In this document: positions 34,458 through 47,700 of the stretch, piece by piece
How the letters are laid out: each line of letters begins with the position of its first letter
Numbering within the stretch: position 1 is the first letter of the stretch
Origin: Schistosoma haematobium
Taxonomy: Eukaryota; Platyhelminthes; Trematoda; Strigeidida; Schistosomatidae
Assembly: GCF_000699445.3 (NCBI RefSeq)
Contig: NC_067196.1
Span: 71,803,864 to 71,867,863, forward strand
DNA length: 64,000 bases
Direction: 5' to 3'
The notes under the pieces: model-generated
Told to the model about the DNA's origin: nothing
The model's database searches: none
The model's input: the letters and a program-made list of their open reading frames with translations, nothing else
Program-made: the position numbers and the translations under genes

Positions 34458-35461
34458 TGCTTATGTAAGGGGTGAATTTAAATTCACTTGGTATTGTTTT
34501 CCTTGTATCTTCCCATCGAGGTTTAAGACTGCAATTGATCAGTCTGTTATTGGCATATTAATTGCTGAAACAAACGGTCGAATAACAGTATGAACAGAGA
34601 GATTATTTCTTGAAAAATAACAACCATAATTTAGTTTTTGTGTCTAACTTTATTGCTTCCGAAGTCTCACTGCAGATGATGGTTGAAGCTCACCGCTTCT
34701 GGCAACCTAGTTTATTAACAAATATGTGATAAGAAACACCACTACACTGTTGACCTAATACTCAGAATGTTGACCAAATTGACGGATGATATAGAGTCTC
34801 ATATAGGGATGATTGTGTTCTTACAGTCTGTAACCACAAAAGACCCAGATTGCCATTAAAACTTCTGACACTGTGAATTAACTGATTAATAGTTGACGCG
34901 GAGTCGTAAATGCGTGACTTCGACTTCACTCATATGCTCAGCACACACTTATATGAATTTCATACTTGATGAGGCCTGAAGACGTATAATTTGACAAACG
35001 TCTATGTTTCCTAAAACGCAAACTGATCATGAGGTCACGTTCAATGTCAAGTTCAGGACTGGAAACTTAGGATGGCTACTGCAGTCAATACATACCAACT
35101 ATTGCAGTGAAAGTTTGGTAATTATTCACAAACTATGCGGTATATACTTTATTTAAGGAACTGCAATATATTTTTACACTGAATGTGTTTGGGTAAAATG
35201 CCCGTTTGAAATTCTAACCACTATAAATCAATATTTTATCGATGATGTTAAGGTTTATATTAATGAAGCATCAACTGCCGAGACGGTTATTTTACCTTAG
35301 ATTTTCATGGACTAGTAAGAATAAAGTATACCGACAAAAATATTCGTGAAATAACTTTCATACCTTTTCTTATTTGGGTAATATATTGAGACAAAGAATA
35401 TCAATTCAAAATACTTTTTATGTTATACGGTATGCCATCCAGTCGCGAAACAAATTCAGGT
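34458..35461. other. Unannotated stretch, copy B
   Basis: Duplicate of 22626-23629; nothing recognised. Confidence 0.4.
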
Positions 35462-38400
35462 TACAACTTACTTACATACTTACGCCTGTTACTCCATCTG
35501 AAGGAGCATAGGCCGCTTAGTAGCATTCTTCATCCAACCCTGTATTGCGCAATCCTTTCCAGCTCCTTCCAGTTGTTTTTCATACTTTTCATATCTGATT
35601 CTGTGTTCTTTGGCCTTCCTCTTTTCCGTTTCCCTTCAGGATTTGAAGTTAGAACTTGCCTCGTGATGCACTTTGATGATTTGCGTAATGTGTGTCCTAT
35701 CCATTTCCATCGTCTTTTCCCAATTTCCTCTTCAGATCGAATCTCGTTTGTCGCCTCCCACAAACGGCTGTTACTGATGGTATCCAACCAAGGGATGTTG
35801 AGTATCTTGCGTAGACAACTATTTAATAATACTTGTACCTTCTAGATGATGGTTGTTGTAGTTCTCCAAGTTTCAGATCCGTACAGTAGAACTGCCTTTA
35901 CATCCGTATTGAAGATTCTGACTTTGATATTAGTTGAAAGTTGTTTTGAGTTCCACATGTTCTTCAACTGTAGGAATGCGGCTGTTGCTTTGCTAGTCCT
36001 TGCCTTTATGTCTGCATCTGAGCCTCCTTGTTCATCGATGATGCTTCCCAGGTATGTGAAGGATTCTACATCTTCCAGAGTTTCGCCATCAAGTGTGATT
36101 GGATTGCTGTTCTCCGTTTTAAATTTGAGGACCTTGGTTTTCCCTTTGTGTATGTTGAGGCCTACTGATGCAGAGACTGCTGCTACACTGGCTGCCTTTA
36201 TCTGCATTTGTTCATGTGTATGTCATAGGAGGGCTTAGTGATCTTCGAAGTCCAAATTGTCCAACTGGTTCCTTTCAGATGTCGAGGTCTTCATAATCCA
36301 GTCGACCACCAGAAGAAAAAGGAAGGGAGAGAGTAGACAGCCTTGTCTGACTCCAGTCCTTACTTGAAATGCGTCTGTCAGCTGTCCCCCATGCATGACC
36401 TTGCACTGTAGTCCGTCGTATGGGTTACGGATAATATTGACAATCTTCTCAGGAACCCCGTAGTGTCGAAGTTTCCATAACGTTCGCCTATCTACACAGT
36501 CAAGTGCCCTTTTACAATCAATGAAGTTGATGTACAGTGTTGAGTTCCACTCGACTGATTGTTCGAAGATGATCCGTGGTGTCGCAATTTGGTCTGTGCA
36601 CGACCAATCCTTACAGAATCCAGCTTGTTGATCTCGAAGTTAGGCGTCTACTGCATCTTTCATCCGGTTCAGCAACGCTCTGTTAAATACTTTCCCTGGT
36701 ACTGACAGTAGAGTAATGCTTCTGTAGTTTTCACATTTTCTCAGATCTCCTTTCTTTGAAATCTTGATGACGTGTCCTTTTTTCCAGTCCATTGGCACTT
36801 GTACCCCCTCCGAAATCTTTTTGAGTAGAAGGTCAAGCGTGTTTTTAGTTACTCCGATGTCTGACTTCAATGCTTCAGCTGGTATGTTGTCGGGTCCTGC
36901 TGCTTTCCCTCTCTTGATTTATCTGATGGCCATCCTGATTTCTTGGATCGTTATAATAATGATAATAATAATAATTTATTCTCAAATAACAGTTTGTTAC
37001 ATGAGGCATGCCAGTTTACAGGCAAGATCAAATTGATACAAATGATACAATATCCACTGTAGTAAATAACGCAGCTGGGTTGATAATTTATAAGATATGA
37101 ATGTAGATGGTTTTAATCAGTACTACAGTTGGCGCGCTTTACGAAAGTTGCGTTGCGAATGTGCAACTGATGGTCAATGATAGGTCCATTAAAGGTGGGA
37201 GCTTCTAAATGTCGCAATCTTATGTCCCTTTGGGATGTCTAAGGCTTTGAGGATGGTGCAGGATGAAATCTTTCGTTCCATATCACAAGGGAGCTGAAAG
37301 AGGGAGCAAGTAAAAGAAAGGACGAGAGGCAGAGTAGCCAATATTCATGAAGGAATGTTTAAGGTATGATTACTCAGTCCAATTTTCTTTTATTAAGGTA
37401 TTTGTTAAGAAAGAGCATTTTAATAGGTTAAAGAAAATAAGTGTTAACAAGGTGTGAGTGTACATACAACTGACAAATGGAGGCGATTCGGAAAGGAGCT
37501 GAGAGTATGGGATTATGTGTGATTATAAAATAAAATATAGTGCTAGAAACAGTATTGTGATATACAATTGGCTATCTTCCTTTTATTATCGAAGCTATTA
37601 ATGCCCCTTTCGTTTTTTTGTATTATTTTTTTTCAGGTATTATAGGGTCTTGAGTAGGCTTCGTATATTAGCGAATTGTCTAGTTGATGGATTGACACCT
37701 ATAGTAAGATCTATGTGTGCTGCTTCAATGTCCGGTGGATTCACTGGAGCCGCCCTATTCAGGAGTTCCTCAAAGTACTTTACCCATCTGTTCCGCTGTT
37801 GTTGAATTTCAGTCATTGGCCTACCTTCTTTGTCTTTGATCGATCTCTCTGGTTTACTACATCTCCCTGCTAGTTTCTTCGTTGTATCGTAAAGCTGTTT
37901 CATATTTCCTTCTGTTGCAGCTTTTTACTTCGTCGTTGCTAGTTCTTCCACGTATTTCTTCCTGTCGGTTCTAATGCTCTTCTTCACTTGCTTGTTTGCT
38001 TCTATGTATTCAGCTTGTGCTTGGACTTTCTCTGCTCGTGTTCGGCTGTTGTTAATTGATGTCTTCTTGTTCTTCCTTTCTTTGATCCTGTCCAGTGTTT
38101 CTATAGAGATCCACTCCTTATGATGGTATTTCTTTAGGCCCAGAACCTCGTGACACGTTGAAGTCAATAATTCTTTGATGCCTTTCCAGTTGTCCTGCAT
38201 AGTAGTTTCTTCTTCTTTAAGTAGATCTTGTAAGGGTTGTAACCTGTTGTTGAGAGCTATCTTGAATTCATTGAGTTTGTCAGTATCTCGAAGGAGGGCT
38301 GTATTGAACCTTTGTATTGCTGTTTGTCCACTTGTCCAGTTCTTTTTTAGCTTCAGTTTTAAATTGGCTACAACTAGGTGGTGATCTGAAGCTACGTCAG

Positions 38401-39330
38401 CACCTCTCCTGGTTCTCACATCTTCCATTGTCCTTCGGAATTTTTGTTGATGCAAATATGATTTATCTGGTTCTCCGTAGTGTGGTCCGGTGAGATCCAT
38501 GTGGCTTTGTTTATACGTTTGTGTGGGAATATTGTTCCCCTATGACCAATTTGTTGAATACACACAGATTCGCAAATCTTTCCTCATTTTCGTTTCTCTC
38601 TCCCAGTCCATGTCGTCCCATGATATCTCCATATCCGGTGTTGTCTATTCCGACTTTGGCATTTAGATCTCCCATTAGAATGGTGAGGTCGTTTCTTGGG
38701 CATTTCTCTATGATTGACTGCAGCCGCTCGTAGAATTGATCTTTAATGTCGTCGTTGCTATCACTGGTGGGTGCATAACATTGGATAATGATGCTTTGAT
38801 GATTCTGGATCCGTCAGATTCCCATTCTACAAATGCATTTCGTGCTACTTTGGACAGCATAAGAGCGACTCCCTGAGTGTGTGGAGCATTTTCCTCTTTG
38901 TGACCGGAGTATAGCAGCATCTCCCGTATTTAGCCTTTGTTGTCCAGTTTGGGTCTAATGTGTTTCGCTGATCCCCAGTACTGCCAAGTTGTATCTCCTC
39001 ATTTCCGTTGCTATTTTACTGATTTTACCGGTCTTTCACGTTGTCCGATCGTTCCATATACGTAAAAAATTGTTTTTCTGGTTGTTAGAAGGGGCATCGG
39101 CCTCGTGGCTTCCGGTGAAACTCGGCTTTCACCATGGGACTTCATAACTCTTCTAAATGAAGACCTTCTAAATCCCAGGGCATAGTTTAAATGATTTGAA
39201 AAATTTTTCCTGGTTAGCGCTTTTTAGCGAGTCAGTTTAATACGGAATGGGGTCGCTAACCACATGCCCAACCCTCCTCCTTTGCCCAGGCTTGGGACCG
39301 GCAGTAACTCTAGAAGAGCTACAGGCAGAG
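35462..39330 (-). mobile_element. RTE-like non-LTR retrotransposon, copy B, broken
   Basis: Duplicate of the LINE at 23630-27500, with the same frame breaks. One visible coding difference is Gly for Glu in KKISEGVQVPMDW (36640-36870, minus strand). Confidence 0.85.
36950..37689 (-). mobile_element. Insertion nested in the LINE, copy B
   Basis: Duplicate of 25118-25860; the internal T run is 7 long here versus 10 in copy A. Confidence 0.55.
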
Positions 39331-40844
39331 TTAAGGTCACAACAACGTTGTTTAATTAACACACACTTAATGGTTCATTCGGAGGTTATAAATAGGACGA
39401 TTTATACTGACAACATCCAGTTGAAATATTTTATTCAACACCTATTTTTAGAGATCCTGAACATCATTTTGTGGACGTTACTGCCAGGAATTTTTCCCTG
39501 AAAACTATCTTCATATATTCGACTGCGTTACTCAATATTGATGGTCGTCGTACTGAAGAAGATACAATTTCCATCTCATCATCTGATGACCCTCTAGTCG
39601 ATGGATCACACATCACAAGACTTGCAGAACAAAGATGGTAGTGCTCAATTTTAGAAGTCCATAACCTACACTTATCACTTCGTCGAGTAGCTCAAAGCAT
39701 TGACTCACTATCAGTACACTTCGATCCATATCCTTAAAACGTAACACAACCTCGTGGATTTTAATAAGTTCGGGACTTTCCGAAAGGTCTCTTCATAACA
39801 AACAAATTAAAAGCAACACAAAAATACTTCTAAAGTTCACTGTGATTTCTTTCACTTTACTGATGGATGTAGTGAGTGTACGTCATCTGCATTTGCCAGT
39901 TTCCTATTTAACTTAGACGTTTAAAATCGTTAATTTCACGTATAAATTCCACCAAAATAAAGAACACTTGATCGAAAAATCGCTATCAAAACGTAATGTA
40001 TAGGTTTACAGAAGCCGTATTGACACTAGTTGATTTAATAGAACTACTATTTACCAAAATAGCACAAAAGTCTCACTTAGCTGCAGAACACAAAGCAACA
40101 AACAATAATGAAAGTAACCTATCAAAAAGAATGTTTTCGAAATTACTCAGTGTTTACGAATGCACATAAACTAAAAGTCCAAACAGAACACAATATTTTG
40201 GGCTAATCCGTGATTCCAAATATAGAATCATCATCTTTTCATCCCGTCACGACCGCGTCAGCTATATTCAGGTAATTTTAACCAAGGGACGACTTGCTCT
40301 ATGTCCATTTGGAGACAAACTCAGTTCCGTAGTCAAGCAGCTAACAGAATGGAATTTTTGTGGACACTGTAATTCCTCCCGTAATGTATCGTATGTGTGA
40401 AGTATTATGTGCGTAAGAATATACTGTAATTTTGAAAAGAGCAAGAACAAACATTCTAGCAGAATAGCATGAATTCATTTTTATTTCGTTGGTTCTCGTC
40501 AGCTGCTTACAACCTGTGATATTTAAAATCATAATTAATGGGTTTAAATTACTTACATAAAAGAGTTTGATTGGAAGTTATATTAAAGACATATTCATAT
40601 AGTATAGCAAGGGTGTGAATAAATTTAAAAGACTGAATATTGTAAATATATACCTTATGTGATGAAAGAACATTGTGACAACAGTTCAAACGGTTAGAAA
40701 CAAATAAACCTTGATAGGAATAAAATGAGTAGAGTTCAGTTGATAAAATAAGATAGTTGGAATAAAACTCAATGGTGTAATAAATGCAAGAAAGAGTTTA
40801 AGGAAAAAGAAAAAAATTGTTAAGATATAACGAGGGAATATTAA
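39331..40844. other. Unannotated stretch, copy B
   Basis: Duplicate of 27501-29013. One added A (run of five, near 40126) breaks the open stretch present in copy A, which argues against it being coding. Confidence 0.35.
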
Positions 40845-41087
40845 TCACCAAGGCAAGGAAAGATTAATAACCATCTCCTTTTGAACACATAAATCAGGCT
40901 TTTGGCGCCTGATAGCAACTGCCTCAGCAAACTTCAGAAGACTGGAGTTCTGCTGCTTACTAATCACCTTGAATGATTGTAGGGTATCGACCTGATGTCC
41001 TGTGTCAAGATGTTTGGTGATTGCACTATTTAGAGTCTTTCTCTTGTTCTGAGGCCTTTTGGGGCATTTTCTTAAATTCACTAACAT
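40845..41087 (-). mobile_element. Penelope-like element GIY-YIG endonuclease fragment, copy B
   Basis: Exact translated duplicate of the fragment at 29014-29256. Confidence 0.6.
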
Positions 41088-44000
41088 TTCTGGAGGACAT
41101 ATTAGCTCTTAAAAGGTGAGAACAGGACAGAAATGTCTTACAACCTACGATACTCCATGTTTCGTACTCTAGGTCAAAGACATTTTGCTATGTCCCAGCC
41201 ATGTCATCCTGCACACAAGTCACTGAATGCCAACCAACTTACCAATTCTTGCCCAGGTCAAGTACAACCAACGCGCATCAGTTAATGCCACATAATAGAC
41301 AGGCTTATGTTATAATGATTGCATTAGTCCTCAAACCTATTCCAACCAACAAATTTATTCTACCACGTCATGTTTGTTCTCTGTGGTAATCAAACCAACC
41401 TCACTGTCATAATACTTCTAGTGGGTGGGCCATGTCATATGTTGGCATTAGTGGTGATTTCGATGCAAGCCAGTTACCATCCAACTCAAGTAGACCACAA
41501 CCATCGACATAGGCCACCTACATCATTGATCTGAAATACCAATTGATAACTGACTTCATCAGACACAAAACATACATTCCTACAAAAGCTAATGAATAAC
41601 CAAAGAATGCCGGCTGTTTGTTGTGATTGACTGCATTCCGTCCTTTGTTGAACATTACACTTGAGGAGAGTTTTCAAACTACCCCATAAAGTAATTGGTT
41701 TGAAGTCTAAATTACTAATGAGAAACATAAATGTTAACGGTAACAATCTTACCCACTAGGTATAGATTATATAGGTGCTTATTGAGATGCTTTTCTCAGA
41801 ACTGAAAATATGTTTTGTCGAGGTAGCCTCTGAGTGTTTTCAGCTTGATAGCTCTTGACGAACCCATTTCTGAGTCATGTAGTGGTAAGGAAATCTCTAA
41901 GGTAAATAGGACATTGCATTGGTTTGTTGTATACTGCTTATGTTGAGACATGTAAGTTGCGATATGAACGATGGTGATATCAGCGATGTCGAACGTTGCA
42001 GATTATATAGTCATTAAATAGAAGCATCCTGTAGAATGTCAAAATGAAATCCCTGAACTAGCTAACGCGGAAACATTCCCAAGACATAGATAACCAGTTC
42101 ATATGTTCCACGTCACCTGACTTCAACATGAAATATGACAAACATTACGTCACATAATACACTCTCTACCCCCTCTTTTATTTTCAAAAGAATTTGGAGT
42201 CGCATATCTGGAAATCAGTATTATCTTATGCTGATGTTTATAGTGAATCCTTAGTGATAAGCTCAACTTACCCTGGGATTAAAAAATACCGTATGATTTT
42301 ATTCATACATACACACATTCATTCAAGCACATGCATAAATACATTTTTGTACATTCATTCTACAGCTGTTTCTCATATTTTTCGAATATATTATTATTAT
42401 TTAGTAACTCCTTCATGATTAACATACTTCCAATTGACCCGACAATATTGAAGCATGGTCCTTTGCAGATTGAAGAATTTAAATGTCACACGCTCATGCT
42501 TACATGTCATAATAAATGTGAAGTGAGATATTATGAAAATTCACATGTTGTGACTAAATAAAAAGTGGTTTGGCAAATATTTATCAATTCAGATGCACGA
42601 AAATACATGTTTTCTGTTACAAATAAACACGATTGATGTGGCACAGCGCAAAGAACATGGGAAATCAATAGCGCACCATACACAAGCGGTAAACCTCTAA
42701 GTTTTCAACTACTATTCAAAAATCAAGTCGAAAGGTGAGTTAGATCTGACTTAATCTTCAAGAATGTGGTCATGTTTAAGAACATTGAAATGAACAGGAC
42801 TTGAGATAAACTATTCTATGACGTAAAGAAATATTTTCCATTTAAAGTTTCAACAGACTAAAATGCTTCAGCTAGCAGACATATTCAAATTACTGGATCA
42901 CATATTTTCTAATATTCAAAGCCCTGCTTATAGGGGAATCAGATTATGCGTCATGTTGGTGTCTCAACCAATAGTTCAACCCCGGTTCGCAAATACAATC
43001 GTATAAACCGATGATTTAGGCAGATTATTTGATATTAGTCACATGCATAGTTAGCAGTCTGGAAACTAGGGAAAATTCCGTGGTAACCCCGATTTCACGC
43101 CAGCAATTGCTAATGGGAGCTACATTGTCGATGAACTACAGTGTTAACAATGGACAGCATTACTATTAATCATTCTCCATTGCAAATGTGAGCATTTATC
43201 TTGTCAAATCGTGAAGCTCGGTTACTACACATCGATCCTCGGTAGACCTTGTTTACAGCATACAGTGATTAGAATGTAGAAACAGACTACAATTTAGGTT
43301 GTCTGAAGACCTTCGTCAATTACGAAAAGTTTAGTGAGTAGCGTTGCAATGATCTTCATAATCGTATTGAATACTGAACATTGTTACTCTCCAACGTTTT
43401 TCGACTTATCATGTCGTGGCAACACGTAGAGAAATAGCCTTCTATGGGAGTACTCAACATCTCAAGTCTCAACAAGTTTTAGAGACCAAATATGAGCTAA
43501 AAAACTGGAGAAAGTAGAATTAACATTTATTTGGAGTAGGCTGTGGACAAAACGTGTGGACTGTTTGGTAACAGCGAATTATTTATACACAATTAACACC
43601 TTATATATGAGACGTATAAGTAAGCGTTCAATATAAGCCAGCTTATGGTGGTAAGTGATGAGTATCACGGCGTAACCACATGTGATCTGGTGCGGATTCG
43701 GGACCGATCGCCTTCGTCTAGATGTGCCTAGTTAAAATAATGGGGTCAGCGTCAGTATTGAAAACTTACACAACTATTTATTTCGGAGATTTATTTATCG
43801 CTACAGACTTTTAATAATGTGTTTAAAAGTCGATTGTTTTCAAGTATCGTACTATCACAATCTATAGTTTTTCAGAATGAGTTAATAGACTAATAATAAC
43901 TATTATTAAGGTTATGAATTACTTTAATCTCATCTTTTGTACACACCTATTGCTTCGACGAGTCAATATGATTTTGTTTCCCTTGATATGGTCATTTAGT

Positions 44001-44187
44001 AGACGCTCGTTCATATTCTCTACAGTCATTCGAAACTTCATAAAATGTATAGAAACCAAACCAAATACACTACTGTTCATTACAATATGTGAACATTTGG
44101 TCGAAAAAATAGTAAATACAGACATCATTAAAGCTTTTGTTTTTCCGTTTCAAATGTTTGAATTACTATAACGACATAGAACTGACG
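41088..44187. other. Intergenic sequence upstream of CFAP45
   Basis: Unit B duplicate of 29257-32355. The transcription start of CFAP45 is expected in its right part. No TATA box or trans-splice acceptor can be singled out. Confidence 0.4.
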
Positions 44188-44783
44188 ATGGTATGAAATT
44201 GTGATCTCCGTAGTTTATTGTTATTTAAATTTTAGCCAGCAAGCAGCTTTGTAAGTGCGGGAACACGTAGCCAAAGCTTTCACTCTTCCAATTCCTCACA
44301 TTCTAAAAGGTCCAAAACACTATCGTATCGTACAATAAGTAGACATTCCAATGTTGATGAAAATTTATTTGGATTGCCTTTGCATTTAAAAGAACGACAG
44401 GTAGTCAAATTCAAAATAAGTTTTATTTTCCATAGTGCCATCTGACGGATCAGGATGATAGTTTTGCGAAAGACCCCGACATCATTATTACAAGGCAAAA
44501 ACTATTTAAACCAGGTTTATTACGGGAAGAGTATGAACTACAAAAAGAAAATCAGAAGAGAAGAAAAATAAGGCATCTCACATCTGATTTGGTTCGTAAT
44601 CTTATGTAAGAAATTTCGCCGTTTATCTTGCTTCACAGAATACCCTCAAATTGCATTGACAAGAAAAGGATAGTCATACCACCAGAAAAATATAAAGAAC
44701 TTTTACAAAAAGCTAAGTTGTTGACTAATGAAGAAGAACAATTTGCTAATGAGCAAGAGAAATCTGAACAAAAATCAACTCTG
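44188..44783 (+). CDS. CFAP45: CFAP45 exons 1-4 with three micro-introns
   Basis: Exon 1 codes only for the initiator ATG (44188-44190). Introns are 44191-44235 (45 bp, GTATGA...TTTTAG), 44401-44435 (35 bp, GTAGTC...CCATAG) and 44606-44638 (33 bp, GTAAGA...TTCACAG). Removing the third joins VRNLI to IPSNCIDKK, like the human VRELIVP segment, which confirms that it is an intron. Such tiny introns clustered at 5' ends are known in schistosome genes. Confidence 0.92.
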
Positions 44784-47700
44784 GTAAGAATCGTATTTGT
44801 AAATAAGCATTGAAAATCGGTGTATTAAGCTTGAAGTCAACTGATGCTAAATTGAAAAACTGAAAAAAACCTTACTTTAGACTTCCTAAGGTATTTATAA
44901 ATAAATCGAGAAACAGATTATTGTTTGCTTTCTGCATAATTGACAAATAAATATTTTCAGTGTTAACTGAGTATGCAAAAGTCACTTCGCAAAAAAATTC
45001 ATTTTGCCTCTAAAAGTGATGAAGAGTTCTAAAACATTCAGGGTTCAACAATGATTTTGTCCGCAACACCTTCATAATCCAAGGATATCAGTCCACTTAA
45101 ATCAAAAGTCAACAACGAATAGGTTCAATGTATATTTAGAAAGGTTGTCGATGTGTGTGAGTAGTGTCTGAACTTAACTAGCTAGCCGTTTCAAGGGATG
45201 AGTAGCACGGTGCGCTCACCCGTGATCTGGTACGGATGCGTAATCTAGCAGCTTCAGTCAGGTGTTTCTTGTAAAACCAATGATGTCAACATCCGTTTTG
45301 AAGACTTACAGAACTTTGTTTGGGGGATACATTTATTGCTACAGTTTTCTGCGTATATTTGTATATATGAAGTATATCCCTGAACAAAACTAATAATTTG
45401 ATATGGGTTTGCTCATTGTAACATCTTAAAGCTAGTTTAATAGTAAAAAAGCTTTACAAATATATTAAAAGCAGTATCTGCTTCATATCACAATAAATAC
45501 GAACTACTTAAGCTTAAAATACAGACATTTGAGTAAAAATAATGTTTTAGTTATGTTTGTTTTACTTTTGCAATGGTCTTCTTTCGGAAATTCGCAAACT
45601 GTTTCGTTAGTGAAATACAATATGTCTACATATCATCTTGAAAATCTGAGTTTACGGCTTAAAAATATGGTCCAACGTAAGCTGTCATGGATAATTTACA
45701 AGTTTCAACCCTTCGATGATAATCCAGAAATACCTAACTGCTTACAGAATTATTGGCTTTTGATTACCTAATTTCTGTAGACTGTCTGATAGTTATCAAC
45801 TATGTACTATCGAAAGTATTTTATGTGAGGTCACGTAATTTTTTAAATAATTTTTAACTGTCACATGACCACTGAAAACCAACATAATTGTATGTACCCA
45901 TTATTCGAATATAAGCTTCAAAACCTTTGACAGTGAATTAATAACGTTAAGGATAAAAACATTGATATAATCATGATAAACTTTCTTTCACACGATTATG
46001 CTTGTATGCTAATGTGATATTCGATTATGCAACCTTATAAAGTGATCTTTTTCTGTCTTAAAACATGGTGATTAGATTCGTGCAACGCACTTCGATGATC
46101 AGAATACTTTTCAAAATCAAAAAACCTAGGAGCACAAAGGTATAGTCCTTATAGATTCAAAGTAAATATAACATTTTTGATTTACGTCCAGTAACTGTAC
46201 TAGAAATACCAAAAGAAAGTTTATGTTTTGGACTTCAGGTGTTGTAAGCTTTTTATCCAACCTTTAATACACAAAATAATTTTGGTGTTCAGTGATCCCC
46301 ACTATTTTTTCGTAGGAAGCAGTAGAGCAACGTAAACAGAAAATGCGTGAATATGATTTAAATCGTGTGCGTAATGAACGACTTACAGATTTGGAAGAAG
46401 AAGCAAAAAAACAAGCAGAAAGTTTGTTACAAAAAGCTTTGGAACAACGGCAAGATCAGGAAGATGAGATAAAGGCATTAAACGAATGGATATTAAATGC
46501 CAAAATACAAGCAATAAGAGACGAACAAATTCTGGAAAAAAGCTTAATCAAAAAGGAAATGGCTGAAGAAGAACTACGTCTAGATAATATGATGGAATTA
46601 GAAAGACAAAACGCTATACACATACAGGAAGAGATAGAAAAAAAGCGTAAACAGCAGGTAACAGCTTTATTTGAATTATATTATTGATTGATTTGTTAAT
46701 TCTTTTGGTAGGCTGACTGATTAATATTATTTCATTCTTTAATAAAACCATTCCTTTAAATGATCCACAACGATTTAGCTGACTTTTCAAGGGAACATGT
46801 TCATGACGTGGATATAATCTTTTTTCCTTTTTTAAATATCTTAGATATCCATACTATTAACAAAGCAACATATTATAAAGTCATGTGGAACTAACCATAA
46901 GCTAAATAACAGATAAAGCCACCATTGAACGTCTTAGTAAAGATAGAGTTTCATGATGTCAATTTACGTCAGCATATTTAATGAAAAACACGATTGGTAA
47001 ACTTTATCTGATATCGCTTAGTTATTTTTCACTAACAACTGTCGGTATGTTCTTTTCTGAGTTGCTAACTACGTTGCAGTATTGTGGCATGTAAATTCAC
47101 TCTTACCTAGAACCCCGGTTAGGATACTGAAAATCGTAGTTTTATAACTCAAGTGATTGTGAGTTAAACCTATGGCTAAAATCCACCACGTCTGGTAGAC
47201 CTTAGCATACGCATAACCAGGGCATTTTTAATTCATAGCTGAGTAAAAGTTTTATAAATGACTGGAATTTATGAACAATAAATGGAAAGATATGTTACCG
47301 TCAAAAGTATATGAAAATATTATGAAACAACTGTTTGGCAAATATCCATTGAAAAAATTTGTAAACGGATTCAATAAACAGTGAGAATCCAAGTTTCATA
47401 TCTCTTTACTTGCCTTAGACTAACGGACTGAAACAAAATACAAAAAAAACAACCGCTAAATTTGTTGATTATTTCGTTTACTTAGAAATGCGATTAAATA
47501 TTTGTGAGTTGTAAAGGTACGAAATTTTCTAGAACACAAACCTGAAAATACAACAAAACATCACCTTCTTTTATGTCAGATTGATAGTAAGATCACTAAT
47601 ATATGAACGATTGACATCCTTTGTAATATTATCTGTAGGTTCTGCAATTATAAGTCCAAATTACCAATCCAAGCAGTGGTCCGATCTTAGAAAAATACAT

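Larger units (their letters stand above)
33906..45743. repeat. Tandem duplication, right unit (B)
   Basis: Second copy of the 11.83 kb repeat, directly abutting the first. I noticed about a dozen substitutions and six indels relative to unit A; all six indels change a homopolymer run. Unit B is contiguous with CFAP45 exons 5-9, so it supplies the intact 5' part of that gene. Confidence 0.95.
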
